64,000 nucleotides of DNA from Streptomyces solicavernae (lineage in GTDB: Bacteria > Actinomycetota > Actinomycetes > Streptomycetales > Streptomycetaceae). Where the stretch lies: assembly GCF_029968095.1 (NCBI RefSeq), contig NZ_JASCIR010000002.1:62001-126000 (forward strand), in the 5' to 3' direction. Under the pieces are notes generated by a model. It saw only the letters and a program-made list of their open reading frames with translations. It was not told where the DNA came from and ran no database searches. The translations under genes were made by a program, and so were the position numbers. Shown here piece by piece: positions 19,116 to 26,117 of the stretch (within the stretch, counting starts at the first letter, position 1; each line of letters opens with the position of its first letter).

Positions 19116-19955
19116 TCAGCGAGCGGCGCGGGCCTCGGCCGGCAGCCAGTCGAAGGCCTCGGCGCTCGGCTTGTCGCCGGGCTTGTACTCCAGGCCGACG
19201 TAGCCCTCGTAACCGGCCTGCTTCAGCTGGTCCAGGAGGGACTCCAGGGGCAGGTCACCGGTGCCCGGAGCACCGCGGCCCGGGTTGTCGGCGATCTGCA
19301 CGTGGCCGGTCTTCTCGGTGTACTTCGCGATGATCTCGTCGAGGTCCTCGCCGTTCATGGACAGGTGGTACAGGTCCATGAGGAACTTGGCGTTGCCGAG
19401 GCCGGTGGCGGCGTTGACCGCGTCCACGATCTCGATCGCCTTGGGGGCGCTCACGATCGGGCACTTCGGCGACTCCGGCGCGTTCAGCGCCTCGACCAGG
19501 AGGATCGCGCCGACGCGGTCCGCCTCGGCGGCGGCCAGCTTCAGGTTCTCCAGGGCGAGCTCGTCCTGGGCGGCCGGGTCCACGCCGTCGACGCGGTTGC
19601 CGTACAGGGCGTTGAGCGCCTTGCAGCCGAGCGACTGCGCGAAGTCCGCGGCCACCTTGAGGTTGGCGCGGAACTTGTCCGACTCCTCGCCGGGGACGGA
19701 CAGCGCGCCGCGGTCCGGTCCCGGAAGCTGGCCGGCGTAGAAGTTCAGGCCCGTGAGCTGCACACCGGCGTCCTCGATCGCCTTCTTCAGGGCGTCGAGC
19801 TCGGCCTGCTCGGGCGTCGGGGAGTCGACCCAGGGCCACCACAGCTCGACCGCGGTGAAGCCCGCCGCGGCGGCGGCCGCGGGGCGCTCCAGAAGCGGGA
19901 GCTCGGTGAAGAGGATCGACAGGTTCACATTGAAGCGCTGGTCCGGGTAGCCCAT
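19116..19955 (-). CDS. hyi: Hydroxypyruvate isomerase
   Basis: 279 residues from ATG 19953-19955. It is a TIM-barrel of the AP-endonuclease-2 family: RFNVNLSILFTELPLLERP at the N-terminus, GFTAVELWWPW, ILLVEALNAPESPKCPI and KFLMDLYHLSMNGED for metal binding, and HVQIADNPGRGAPGTGDL near the end. It interconverts hydroxypyruvate and tartronate semialdehyde. The ribosome site GGAAGGAG directly abuts the first AllR-type operator. It heads the hyi-glxR operon and is divergent from the thiamine-binding-like gene at 20101. Confidence 0.93.
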   Translation of the reverse strand: MGYPDQRFNVNLSILFTELPLLERPAAAAAAGFTAVELWWPWVDSPTPEQAELDALKKAIEDAGVQLTGLNFYAGQLPGPDRGALSVPGEESDKFRANLKVAADFAQSLGCKALNALYGNRVDGVDPAAQDELALENLKLAAAEADRVGAILLVEALNAPESPKCPIVSAPKAIEIVDAVNAATGLGNAKFLMDLYHLSMNGEDLDEIIAKYTEKTGHVQIADNPGRGAPGTGDLPLESLLDQLKQAGYEGYVGLEYKPGDKPSAEAFDWLPAEARAAR

Positions 19956-19971
19956 GAGGGGTCGGCGCTCC

Positions 19972-20007
19972 TTCCGTATTGCGGAAGTTACTTTCTACTT
20001 GATGGAA
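19972..20007. promoter_or_regulatory. Tandem AllR-type operators, hyi
   Basis: TTCCGTATTGCGGAA (19972-19986) and TTCTACTTGATGGAA (19993-20007) start exactly 21 bp apart, 17 bp upstream of the hyi ATG. The second site covers the expected transcription start. Confidence 0.78.
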
Positions 20008-20037
20008 AGATTGCCTGCAGGTGGGGAGGGCTGTCAA
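20008..20037 (-). promoter_or_regulatory. Candidate hyi promoter
   Basis: On the minus strand TTGACA (20032-20037) is followed after 18 bp by CAATCT (20008-20013). Transcription would start near 20001, inside the paired operators. Confidence 0.5.
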
Positions 20038-20100
20038 GACCGGCGGTGCACGGAACGGGGGGACTGCCGGAAATCGCCCCGCGCCCGCTAGGTTGACGGG

Positions 20101-20352
20101 GTGCGATTGAGAGTGGAGTTCACGACCGAGCCCTTCGACCTCGACGAAGCCCCCGCCCACGCGGTGGTGGCCCGGGACGTCATCCAGGCGGCCGAGCTCG
20201 ACGCCGTCGACGTCGGCCCCTTCGGCAACACCGCGGAGGGCGGCGCCGACGAGGTCCTGACCGCGGTGGACGCGCTGCTGCGCAAGTCCCTGGCGGCCGG
20301 CGCCACCCGCGTCTCGCTCCAGGTCAACGTGGTCGGGGAGGACGAGCGGTGA
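20101..20352 (+). CDS. Small thiamine-binding-like (MTH1187/DUF77 fold) protein
   Basis: 83 residues from GTG 20101. The segment VDVGPFGNTAEGGADEVLTA followed by GATRVSLQVNVV resembles the MTH1187/YkoF family, in which the usual form is PMGTVIEG...RVSTTIKID. Those proteins bind thiamine or related ligands in a ferredoxin-like fold. The protein is slightly shorter than usual. It overlaps the following HTH gene by 4 bp (GTGA), so both are translated together, which suggests a ligand sensor paired with a DNA-binding protein. The assignment is from remote similarity only. Confidence 0.6.
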   Translation: MRLRVEFTTEPFDLDEAPAHAVVARDVIQAAELDAVDVGPFGNTAEGGADEVLTAVDALLRKSLAAGATRVSLQVNVVGEDER

Positions 20353-20726
20353 CCGAGCCCCGAGACCACCCGTTCGTCACCGCGGTCAAGCCGCTGGTCG
20401 ACGCCATGGGCGGCGAACTGCTCAGACCCGACGAGGCCGCCGGTGACGACGTCGTCCTGGCCTGGGAGGGCGAGGACCTCCTGGCCGTCCGGCTGCCCCA
20501 GCTCGCCGACTCCCTCGACCACATCCTGGCCGCCCTGGAGCGCCGTTACGGACAGCCCCTCGCCGAGCTCGACCGCAAGGCGAAGCAGGAGGTCGTACGG
20601 ATACTGGAGGGGCGCGGCGCCTTCTCCGTACGGCATGGCGTGGAGACCGTCGCGGGCGCGCTCGGGGTCTCCCGGTTCACCGTCTACAACTACCTGAACA
20701 GGGAGAATGCCGCGAAGACGGACTGA
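20349..20726 (+). CDS. Small HTH protein (YheO/HTH_22-like C-terminus)
   Basis: 125 residues from GTG 20349, overlapping the previous stop. The N-terminal 55 residues have no motif. The C-terminal half (ELDRKAKQEVVRILEGRGAF, then VETVAGALGVSRFTVYNYLN) fits the HTH_22 domain of YheO-type regulators, where a dR-x-IV-x-L helix precedes the helix-turn-helix. It lies 149 bp upstream of uraD, which has the 17-bp operator at its promoter, so it is a candidate for the unknown regulator of that operator. That link is inference from position. Confidence 0.65.
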   Translation: MTEPRDHPFVTAVKPLVDAMGGELLRPDEAAGDDVVLAWEGEDLLAVRLPQLADSLDHILAALERRYGQPLAELDRKAKQEVVRILEGRGAFSVRHGVETVAGALGVSRFTVYNYLNRENAAKTD

Positions 20727-20749
20727 CGACCGTTACGCCCTGTAGAGCA

Positions 20750-20777
20750 GCCGTCGCCCGGAGGATCGGGCGGCGGC
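20750..20777 (+). terminator. Terminator between the HTH gene and uraD
   Basis: GCCGTCGCCCG (20750-20760) pairs with CGGGCGGCGGC (20767-20777), with one G-T pair, followed by TTCTTTGTT. It has the stem plus T-rich tail of an intrinsic terminator. Confidence 0.7.
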
Positions 20778-20794
20778 TTCTTTGTTCAAGTTAT

Positions 20795-20836
20795 TTCAAC
20801 AAAGTGTTGACGCGGTGTTGTTGAGGGTCTTAGCTG
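20795..20836 (+). promoter_or_regulatory. uraD promoter with 17-bp palindromic operator
   Basis: TTCAACAAAGTGTTGAC (20795-20811) overlaps a TTGACG -35 box (20807-20812); TAGCTG at 20831-20836 is a possible -10 box after 18 bp. The operator and -35 differ by one base from the catalase promoter over 18 bp. Confidence 0.7.
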
Positions 20837-20875
20837 TTCCGCAGCCCGTCCAGCACAGCCACGGAAGGCAATCCC

Positions 20876-21430
20876 GTGACTTCGAGCACCACGCCGGGAC
20901 TCTCCCGGTTCAACGCTTCCGAGGAGCCTGCGGCCACCGCAGCGCTCCACGAGGTGTGCAGCAGTCCGGCCTGGGGCAGCAAGATCCTCGCCCAGCGCCC
21001 GTACGCATCGGCCGCCCTCCTCCTCGCCGCCAGTGACGCCGCCATGGCCGAGCTGACCCCCGCGGACCTGGAGGAGGCCATGGCGGGGCACCCGCCCATC
21101 GGCCGCCCGAAGCCGGGTGACCCGACCTCGGCCCGCGAACAGCGGGGCATGGCCGGGGCCTCCGAGGAGCTCAAGGCCGAACTGCTCGAACTCAACCTGG
21201 CCTACCAGGAGAAGTTCGGACACGTCTTCCTCATCTGCGCCACCGGCGCCACGGCCGAGTTCATGCTCGACCGGATCAGGACCCGCATCGAGAACGGGCC
21301 CGAGCAGGAGCGCGAGATCGTCCGCACCGAACTGGGCAAGATCAACCGCATTCGGCTCACCCGCCTCGTCGAGGAGCCCGCAGAGGCCCAAGAGGCCCAA
21401 GAGGCCGCAGAGGAAGGAAGCAAGGCATGA
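20876..21430 (+). CDS. uraD: 2-oxo-4-hydroxy-4-carboxy-5-ureidoimidazoline (OHCU) decarboxylase
   Basis: 184 residues from GTG 20876 (GGAAGG upstream). Family motifs: FNASEEPAATAALHEVCSS and a W-G-S-K-I-L stretch, the signature AGHPPIGRP (catalytic His), SAREQRGMAGAS, and FGHVFLICATGATA near residue 125. It decarboxylates OHCU to S-allantoin, the third step of urate breakdown. The last 20 residues are an Ala/Glu-rich tail (AEAQEAQEAAEE) with no counterpart in the family. It overlaps uraH by 4 bp (ATGA) and heads the uraD-uraH-uricase operon. Confidence 0.94.
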   Translation: MTSSTTPGLSRFNASEEPAATAALHEVCSSPAWGSKILAQRPYASAALLLAASDAAMAELTPADLEEAMAGHPPIGRPKPGDPTSAREQRGMAGASEELKAELLELNLAYQEKFGHVFLICATGATAEFMLDRIRTRIENGPEQEREIVRTELGKINRIRLTRLVEEPAEAQEAQEAAEEGSKA

Positions 21431-21825
21431 GCACCGCCACCACGGCATCGGTGTCCACGCACATCCTGGACACCAGCAAGGGCCGCCCCGCAGAGGGCGT
21501 CGCGATCCAGCTCTCCGCCCGCAGCGGCGCGAGCGCCGATTTCGTCGCGCTCGGCGGCTCCAAGACCGATGCCGACGGGCGCTGCAAGGACCTGCCGGCC
21601 CTGCCGGAAGGCACCACCCACGTACGACTCGACTTCGAGACCGAGGCGTACTTCCTGACCCAGCACAACCAGCAAGCCGAGGCGCAGCAGGACGCCCCCG
21701 CGAATCGGGACAGCGGTGCGTTCTTCCCGGAGGTGGCGATCACATTCGCCGTCAAGCCGGGCGAGCACTACCACGTACCGCTGCTGCTCAACCCGTTCGG
21801 CTACTCCGTTTACCGAGGGAGCTAG
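21427..21825 (+). CDS. uraH: Hydroxyisourate hydrolase (transthyretin-like)
   Basis: 132 residues. The two family hallmarks are present: VSTHILDTSKGRPAEGVAI at the N-terminus (active-site His) and the C-terminal YRGS. It hydrolyses 5-hydroxyisourate to OHCU. An insertion around residues 75-100 (QHNQQAEAQQDAPANRDSG) is longer than in many homologues. Start and stop are tightly packed in the operon: ATGA overlap with uraD, and the uricase ATG follows five bases after the stop. Confidence 0.94.
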   Translation: MSTATTASVSTHILDTSKGRPAEGVAIQLSARSGASADFVALGGSKTDADGRCKDLPALPEGTTHVRLDFETEAYFLTQHNQQAEAQQDAPANRDSGAFFPEVAITFAVKPGEHYHVPLLLNPFGYSVYRGS

Positions 21826-21830
21826 CAGAC

Positions 21831-22754
21831 ATGCCCACGATTCTCGGCCAGAACCAGTACGGCAAAGCAGAGAACCGCGTCGTCAAGATCACGCGGGACG
21901 GCGACACCCACCACATCAAGGACCTGAACGTCTCCGTCGCCCTCTCCGGCGACCTGGAGGACGTGCACCTCTCCGGCTCGAACGCCCACTGCCTCCCGAC
22001 GGACACCACCAAGAACACGGTGTACGCGTTCGCCAAGGAGTACGGCATCGAGTCCGCCGAGCAGTTCGGCATCCACCTCGCCCGGCACTTCGTGACGTCG
22101 CAGGAGCCGATCAAGCGGGCCCGCATCCGCATCGAGGAGTACGCCTGGGAGCGCATCGAGACCTCCGAGGCCAACTCGAAGTTCATCGGCGCCGACGACG
22201 TCAAGCACTCCTTCGTCCGCAAGGGCCAGGAGACCCGCGTCAGCGAGATCACCTACGACGGTGAGAACTGGCAGGTCATCTCCGGCCTCAAGGACCTCAT
22301 CGTCATGAACTCCACCAACTCGGAGTTCTGGGGCTACATCAAGGACAAGTACACGACCCTCCAGGAGGCGTACGACCGCATCCTGGCCACCCAGGTGTCG
22401 GGCCGCTGGCGGTTCAACTGGACCGACGACGAGCAGCGCATGCCCAACTGGGAGAAGTCGTACGACCAGGTCAAGAAGCACATGCTGCAGGCCTTCGCGG
22501 AGACCTACTCGCTGTCCCTGCAGCAGACCCTGTACCAGATGGGTTCGCGCATCATCAACAGCCGTTCGGAGATCGACGAGGTCCGCTTCTCGCTCCCGAA
22601 CAAGCACCACTTCCTGGTGGACCTGGAGCCGTTCGGCCTGAAGAACGACAACGAGGTCTACTACGCGGCCGACCGCCCCTACGGCCTCATCGAGGCCACG
22701 ATCCTGCGGGACGGCGTAGAGCCCCAGATCCCGGTCGACATGACCAACCTCTGA
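21831..22754 (+). CDS. uox: Urate oxidase (uricase)
   Basis: 307 residues from ATG 21831, the usual length. Family motifs: GQNQYGKAENRVVKITRD, then DTTKNTVYAFAKEYGI with the catalytic Lys/Thr pair, RIRIEEYAWERI, LKDLIVMNSTNSEFWGYI, RWRFNWTD and SLPNKHHFLVDLEPFGL. It oxidises urate to 5-hydroxyisourate with O2 and releases H2O2, without cofactor, in the cytoplasm. It ends the uraD-uraH-uox operon. The expected product use by UraH and UraD, and removal of H2O2 by catalase 4 kb away, match the shared operator. Confidence 0.96.
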   Translation: MPTILGQNQYGKAENRVVKITRDGDTHHIKDLNVSVALSGDLEDVHLSGSNAHCLPTDTTKNTVYAFAKEYGIESAEQFGIHLARHFVTSQEPIKRARIRIEEYAWERIETSEANSKFIGADDVKHSFVRKGQETRVSEITYDGENWQVISGLKDLIVMNSTNSEFWGYIKDKYTTLQEAYDRILATQVSGRWRFNWTDDEQRMPNWEKSYDQVKKHMLQAFAETYSLSLQQTLYQMGSRIINSRSEIDEVRFSLPNKHHFLVDLEPFGLKNDNEVYYAADRPYGLIEATILRDGVEPQIPVDMTNL

Positions 22755-22764
22755 CGCGGGACGT

Positions 22765-22801
22765 GCGCGCCCCCGTCCGTCCGCAGCGGACGGGGGCGCG
22801 C
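22765..22801 (+). terminator. Hairpin between uricase and permease genes
   Basis: GCGCGCCCCCGTCCG (22765-22779) is a perfect 15-bp inverted repeat with 22787-22801. It lies 10 bp after the uricase stop and 23 bp before the permease start, so it may lower read-through within the operon rather than end it. Confidence 0.75.
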
Positions 22802-22824
22802 CACACCGGAGGGAACGCACAGCA

Positions 22825-24240
22825 ATGGCACAGCCTGCAGAAGGGCCTGTGGAAGGCCCGTGTTCCACCCCATCGGAGACCGGCAGCACCGCAACTCCCG
22901 ACTGCCACCCGGTGGATGAGAAGCTCCACCCGTCGCGGCTCATCCCCGCCGCCCTTCAGCACATCGCCGCCATGTACGCGGGCGTCGTCACCCCTCCGCT
23001 GATCATCGGCCAGGCCGTCGGCCTGGACACCGTCGCGCAGACCCGGCTCATCGCCGCGGGACTGCTCATCGCGGGACTCACCACCGTCCTGCAGACCCTC
23101 GGCGTCAAGAACTTCGCCGGCAACCGGCTGCCGTTCGTCAACGCCGCCTCCTCCGCGGGCATCGCCCCGATCCTCGCCATCGCGGAGACCAACGCCCACG
23201 GCGAGCAACTCCCCGCCATCTACGGCGCGGTGATGGTCGCCGGCGTCTTCTGTCTCGCCGTCGGACCGTTCTTCGGACGGCTGCTGCGCTTCTTCCCGCC
23301 GCTCGTCACCGGCGTCGTCATCACCCTCATCGGTGTGACCCTGATGCCCGTGCCCGTCGGCTGGGCCCAGGGAGGCGACAAGGAAGCCGCCGACTACGGC
23401 GACATGAGGTACCTGGCGCTCGCCGCCTTCACGCTCGTCGTGATCCTGCTCTTCCAGCGCTTCGGACGCGGCTTCGTCAAGCAAGTCGCCCTGCTCATGG
23501 GCCTGTTCATCGGTACGGTCGTCGCGATCCCGTTCGGCATGGCGGACTTCTCGTCCCTCAAGGCCGCGCCGGTCGCCGCGCTGCCCACGCCGTTCGACGC
23601 CGGCCTGCCCACGTTCCAGCCCGCGGCGATCCTCTCGCTCTGCATCGTGATGCTGGTCCTGATGACCGAGTCCTCGGCCGGCATGATCGCCGTGGGCGAG
23701 ATCTGCGAGCGCAAGACCGACGGCAGGACCATCACCCGCGGCCTGCGCACCGACGGCATCGCCACCCTGCTCGGCCCCGTCTTCGGCGGTTTCCCCACCT
23801 CGGCGTTCGCGCAGAACGTCGGCGTCGTCTCGCTGACCCGGGTGCGCAGCCGGTACGTCGTCGCCGTCGCCGGTGGCGCGCTCATCGTGCTCGGCGCCTT
23901 CCCGGTGCTCGGCGCGGTCGTCTCCCTGGTGCCGATGCCGGTCCTCGGCGGTGCGGGCATCGTGCTGTTCGGCTCGATCGCGGTCAGCGGCATCCGTACG
24001 CTCTCGGAGGCCGGGCTCGACGACAGCTCCAACATCATCCTGGTGGCCGTCTCGCTCGGCGCGGGCATCATCCCGCTCGCCGCACCCACGTTCTACGCCG
24101 ACTTCCCCGCCTGGGCGCAGACCGTGCTCGGCTCCGGCATCAGCGCCGGCGCGCTCGTCGCCGTATCGCTGAACCTGTTCTTCCACCATCTCGGCACCCG
24201 TGGACGCGCCCCCGTGCCCGCGGCACTCAAATCCTCCTAG
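22825..24240 (+). CDS. NCS2-family nucleobase (urate/xanthine) permease
   Basis: 471 residues. NCS2 signs: an N-terminal HPVDEKLHPSRLIPAALQHI block, the QHIAAMYAGVVTPPLIIGQA segment, VNAASSAGIAPILAI, the conserved MTESSAGMIAVGEIC region near residue 290, and GGFPTSAFAQNVGVVSLT. About 12-14 membrane helices are expected. The family imports purines or urate with H+ or Na+. Place in the operon right after uricase suggests urate or xanthine. A second copy-like permease lies at 26118, and the two proteins share most of their motifs. Confidence 0.92.
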   Translation: MAQPAEGPVEGPCSTPSETGSTATPDCHPVDEKLHPSRLIPAALQHIAAMYAGVVTPPLIIGQAVGLDTVAQTRLIAAGLLIAGLTTVLQTLGVKNFAGNRLPFVNAASSAGIAPILAIAETNAHGEQLPAIYGAVMVAGVFCLAVGPFFGRLLRFFPPLVTGVVITLIGVTLMPVPVGWAQGGDKEAADYGDMRYLALAAFTLVVILLFQRFGRGFVKQVALLMGLFIGTVVAIPFGMADFSSLKAAPVAALPTPFDAGLPTFQPAAILSLCIVMLVLMTESSAGMIAVGEICERKTDGRTITRGLRTDGIATLLGPVFGGFPTSAFAQNVGVVSLTRVRSRYVVAVAGGALIVLGAFPVLGAVVSLVPMPVLGGAGIVLFGSIAVSGIRTLSEAGLDDSSNIILVAVSLGAGIIPLAAPTFYADFPAWAQTVLGSGISAGALVAVSLNLFFHHLGTRGRAPVPAALKSS

Positions 24241-24315
24241 GGTCCTGCCGTGCCCTCCCCGCCACCCGCCCCCGGGCGCGGGAAAACCCCGCCACACACA
24301 AGAAGGAAGCGCACC

Positions 24316-25704
24316 ATGGCACCTTCGGCAGCCCCTCAGCGCATCGTCATCGAGAACGCGGCGATCGCCACCGTCGACGCCCAGGACACCGAGTTCGCCT
24401 CGGGCCACCTGGTCGTCGCCGACAACAGGATCGAGTCCATCGGCGCGGGTCCCGCACCGGAGGGCCTGGACAACGTGGTCCGGCGCATCGACGCCACCGG
24501 CCACCTGATCACGCCGGGTCTGGTCAACACCCACCACCACTTCTACCAGTGGATCACCCGCGGCCTGGCCACGGACCACAACCTGTTCAACTGGCTCGTC
24601 GCCCTCTACCCGACCTGGGCGCGCATCGACGAGCCGATGGTCCGCGCCGCCGCGCAGGGCTCCCTCGCGATGATGGCCAGTGGCGGTGTCACCACCGCGA
24701 TGGACCACCACTACGTCTACCCGCAGGGCTCCGGCGACCTGTCCGGCGCGATCATCGGCTCCGCCCGCGACATGGGCGTACGGTTCACGCTCGCCCGCGG
24801 CTCCATGGACCGCTCCGAGAAGGACGGCGGACTGCCCCCGGACTTCGCCGTCGAGACCACCGAGGGCGCGCTCGCCGCGACCGAGGAGACCGTCAAGAAG
24901 CACCACGACGCCTCCTTCGACGCCATGACGCAGGTCGCCGTCGCCCCCTGCTCCCCGTTCTCCATCTCCACCGAACTCCTGCGTGAGGGCGCTGCGTTGG
25001 GCCGCCGGCTCGGCGTGCGCATGCACACCCACGGCTCGGAGACCGTGGAGGAGGAGAAGTTCTGCCACGAGCTGTTCGGCATGGGCCCGACCGACTACTT
25101 CGAGTCCACCGGATTCCTCGGCGAGGACGTGTGGATGGCGCACTGCGTCCACATGAACGACTCCGACATCGCCGCCTTCGCCCGTACGAAGACCGGTGTC
25201 GCGCACTGCCCGTCGTCCAACGCCCGGCTCGCCGCCGGTATCGCCCGCGTGCCCGACATGCTGGCGGCCGGTGTCCCCGTGGGCCTCGGCGTGGACGGCA
25301 CCGCGTCCAACGAGTCCGGTGAACTCCACACCGAACTGCGCAACGCGCTCCTCATCAACCGGCTCGGCGCCCACAAGGAGGCCGCGCTCAACGCCCGCCA
25401 GGCCCTGCGCCTCGGCACCTACGGCGGTGCCCAGGTGCTCGGCCGCGCCGACCAGATCGGCTCGCTCGAAGCGGGCAAGCTGGCCGACTTCGTCCTCTGG
25501 AAGATCGACGGCATCGGTCACTCGTCCATCGCCGACCCGGTCACCGCGATCGTGTTCGGCGCGGCGGCCCCGGTCACCGCGTCGTTCGTCAACGGCAAGC
25601 AGATCGTCGAGGCCAACCGGCTTCTGACGGTCGACGAAGAGGCCATCGCCCGCGACGCCCGAGCCGAGGCCCAGCGCCTCGCGCGGATCGCGGCCTCGGC
25701 CTGA
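24316..25704 (+). CDS. Amidohydrolase, 8-oxoguanine deaminase / guanine deaminase type
   Basis: 462 residues from ATG 24316, with AAGGAAGC upstream. It belongs to the AtzA/TrzA group. Metal ligands are seen in VNTHHHFYQW near residue 72, MHTHGSE, WMAHCVHMND and VDGTASNESGE (Asp). The phrases ITRGLATDHNLFNWL and MDHHYVYPQG are typical of actinobacterial 8-oxoguanine deaminases. The reaction would be deamination of an oxopurine to xanthine or urate, feeding the uricase route. It lies between two NCS2 permeases and follows the first by 75 bp. Guanine deaminase is an alternative call. Confidence 0.85.
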   Translation: MAPSAAPQRIVIENAAIATVDAQDTEFASGHLVVADNRIESIGAGPAPEGLDNVVRRIDATGHLITPGLVNTHHHFYQWITRGLATDHNLFNWLVALYPTWARIDEPMVRAAAQGSLAMMASGGVTTAMDHHYVYPQGSGDLSGAIIGSARDMGVRFTLARGSMDRSEKDGGLPPDFAVETTEGALAATEETVKKHHDASFDAMTQVAVAPCSPFSISTELLREGAALGRRLGVRMHTHGSETVEEEKFCHELFGMGPTDYFESTGFLGEDVWMAHCVHMNDSDIAAFARTKTGVAHCPSSNARLAAGIARVPDMLAAGVPVGLGVDGTASNESGELHTELRNALLINRLGAHKEAALNARQALRLGTYGGAQVLGRADQIGSLEAGKLADFVLWKIDGIGHSSIADPVTAIVFGAAAPVTASFVNGKQIVEANRLLTVDEEAIARDARAEAQRLARIAASA

Positions 25705-25748
25705 CCGTCCCCGAGAGTCCGGCTGAGGGGGACGGCCCTCGGCCGGTC

Positions 25749-25775
25749 GCCGTGGACCCGAGCGGGGTCCACGGC
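25749..25775 (+). terminator. Terminator after the deaminase
   Basis: GCCGTGGACCC (25749-25759) pairs perfectly with GGGTCCACGGC (25765-25775) with a 5-base loop, 44 bp past the stop codon. Confidence 0.8.
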
Positions 25776-26117
25776 AGCCGGAGCCGGTGGGCGCGGCGCC
25801 ATCGCCCCGCCCACCGGTGACGGTGAACCGTCACACGTACGACCCGGCTCGTACGACCCGCACCACCGGAAGTACCCGCACCACCGGAAGTACCCGCACC
25901 ACCGGAAGTACCCGCACAGCGACCGCACATCGCAGCCCCGCGCCACCACAACCGCACACCGCACACCGCTCAGCAGTACGTGCACGACCCGCAGCACCAG
26001 CACCGCCAGCTGTTTGCACCACCAGCCGTTCGTTCGTACGAGCAGCTGTCCGCACCAGTTACGACCTCCATGACACCCGCGTCGCTGGCGACGCGTTACC
26101 CGACCGGAGGAACCGCA
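25776..26117. other. Leader of the second NCS2 permease gene
   Basis: These 342 bases have no clear gene. They contain three and a half 18-bp tandem repeats (25856-25917), several CGTACGACC-type repeats before them, and a GC-poorer stretch (26010-26075) that could hold the promoter. No operator of the two shared kinds was seen. Confidence 0.55.
25856..25917. repeat. 18-bp tandem repeats, 3.4 copies
   Basis: ACCCGCACCACCGGAAGT is repeated without change at 25856-25873, 25874-25891 and 25892-25909, then partly to 25917. It lies about 200 bp before the permease start. Confidence 0.9.

Noticed and set aside
24541-24554. TTCTACCAGTGGAT inside the deaminase gene, similar to the AllR-type motif
   Set aside because: It encodes the conserved FYQW of the active-site region, lies in the middle of a gene and has no partner at 21 bp.
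22687-25521. A 944-codon minus-strand frame opposite the permease and deaminase genes
   Set aside because: The protein is almost entirely Gly/Arg/Asp/His-rich with no structure, and both plus-strand genes have full families and ribosome sites.
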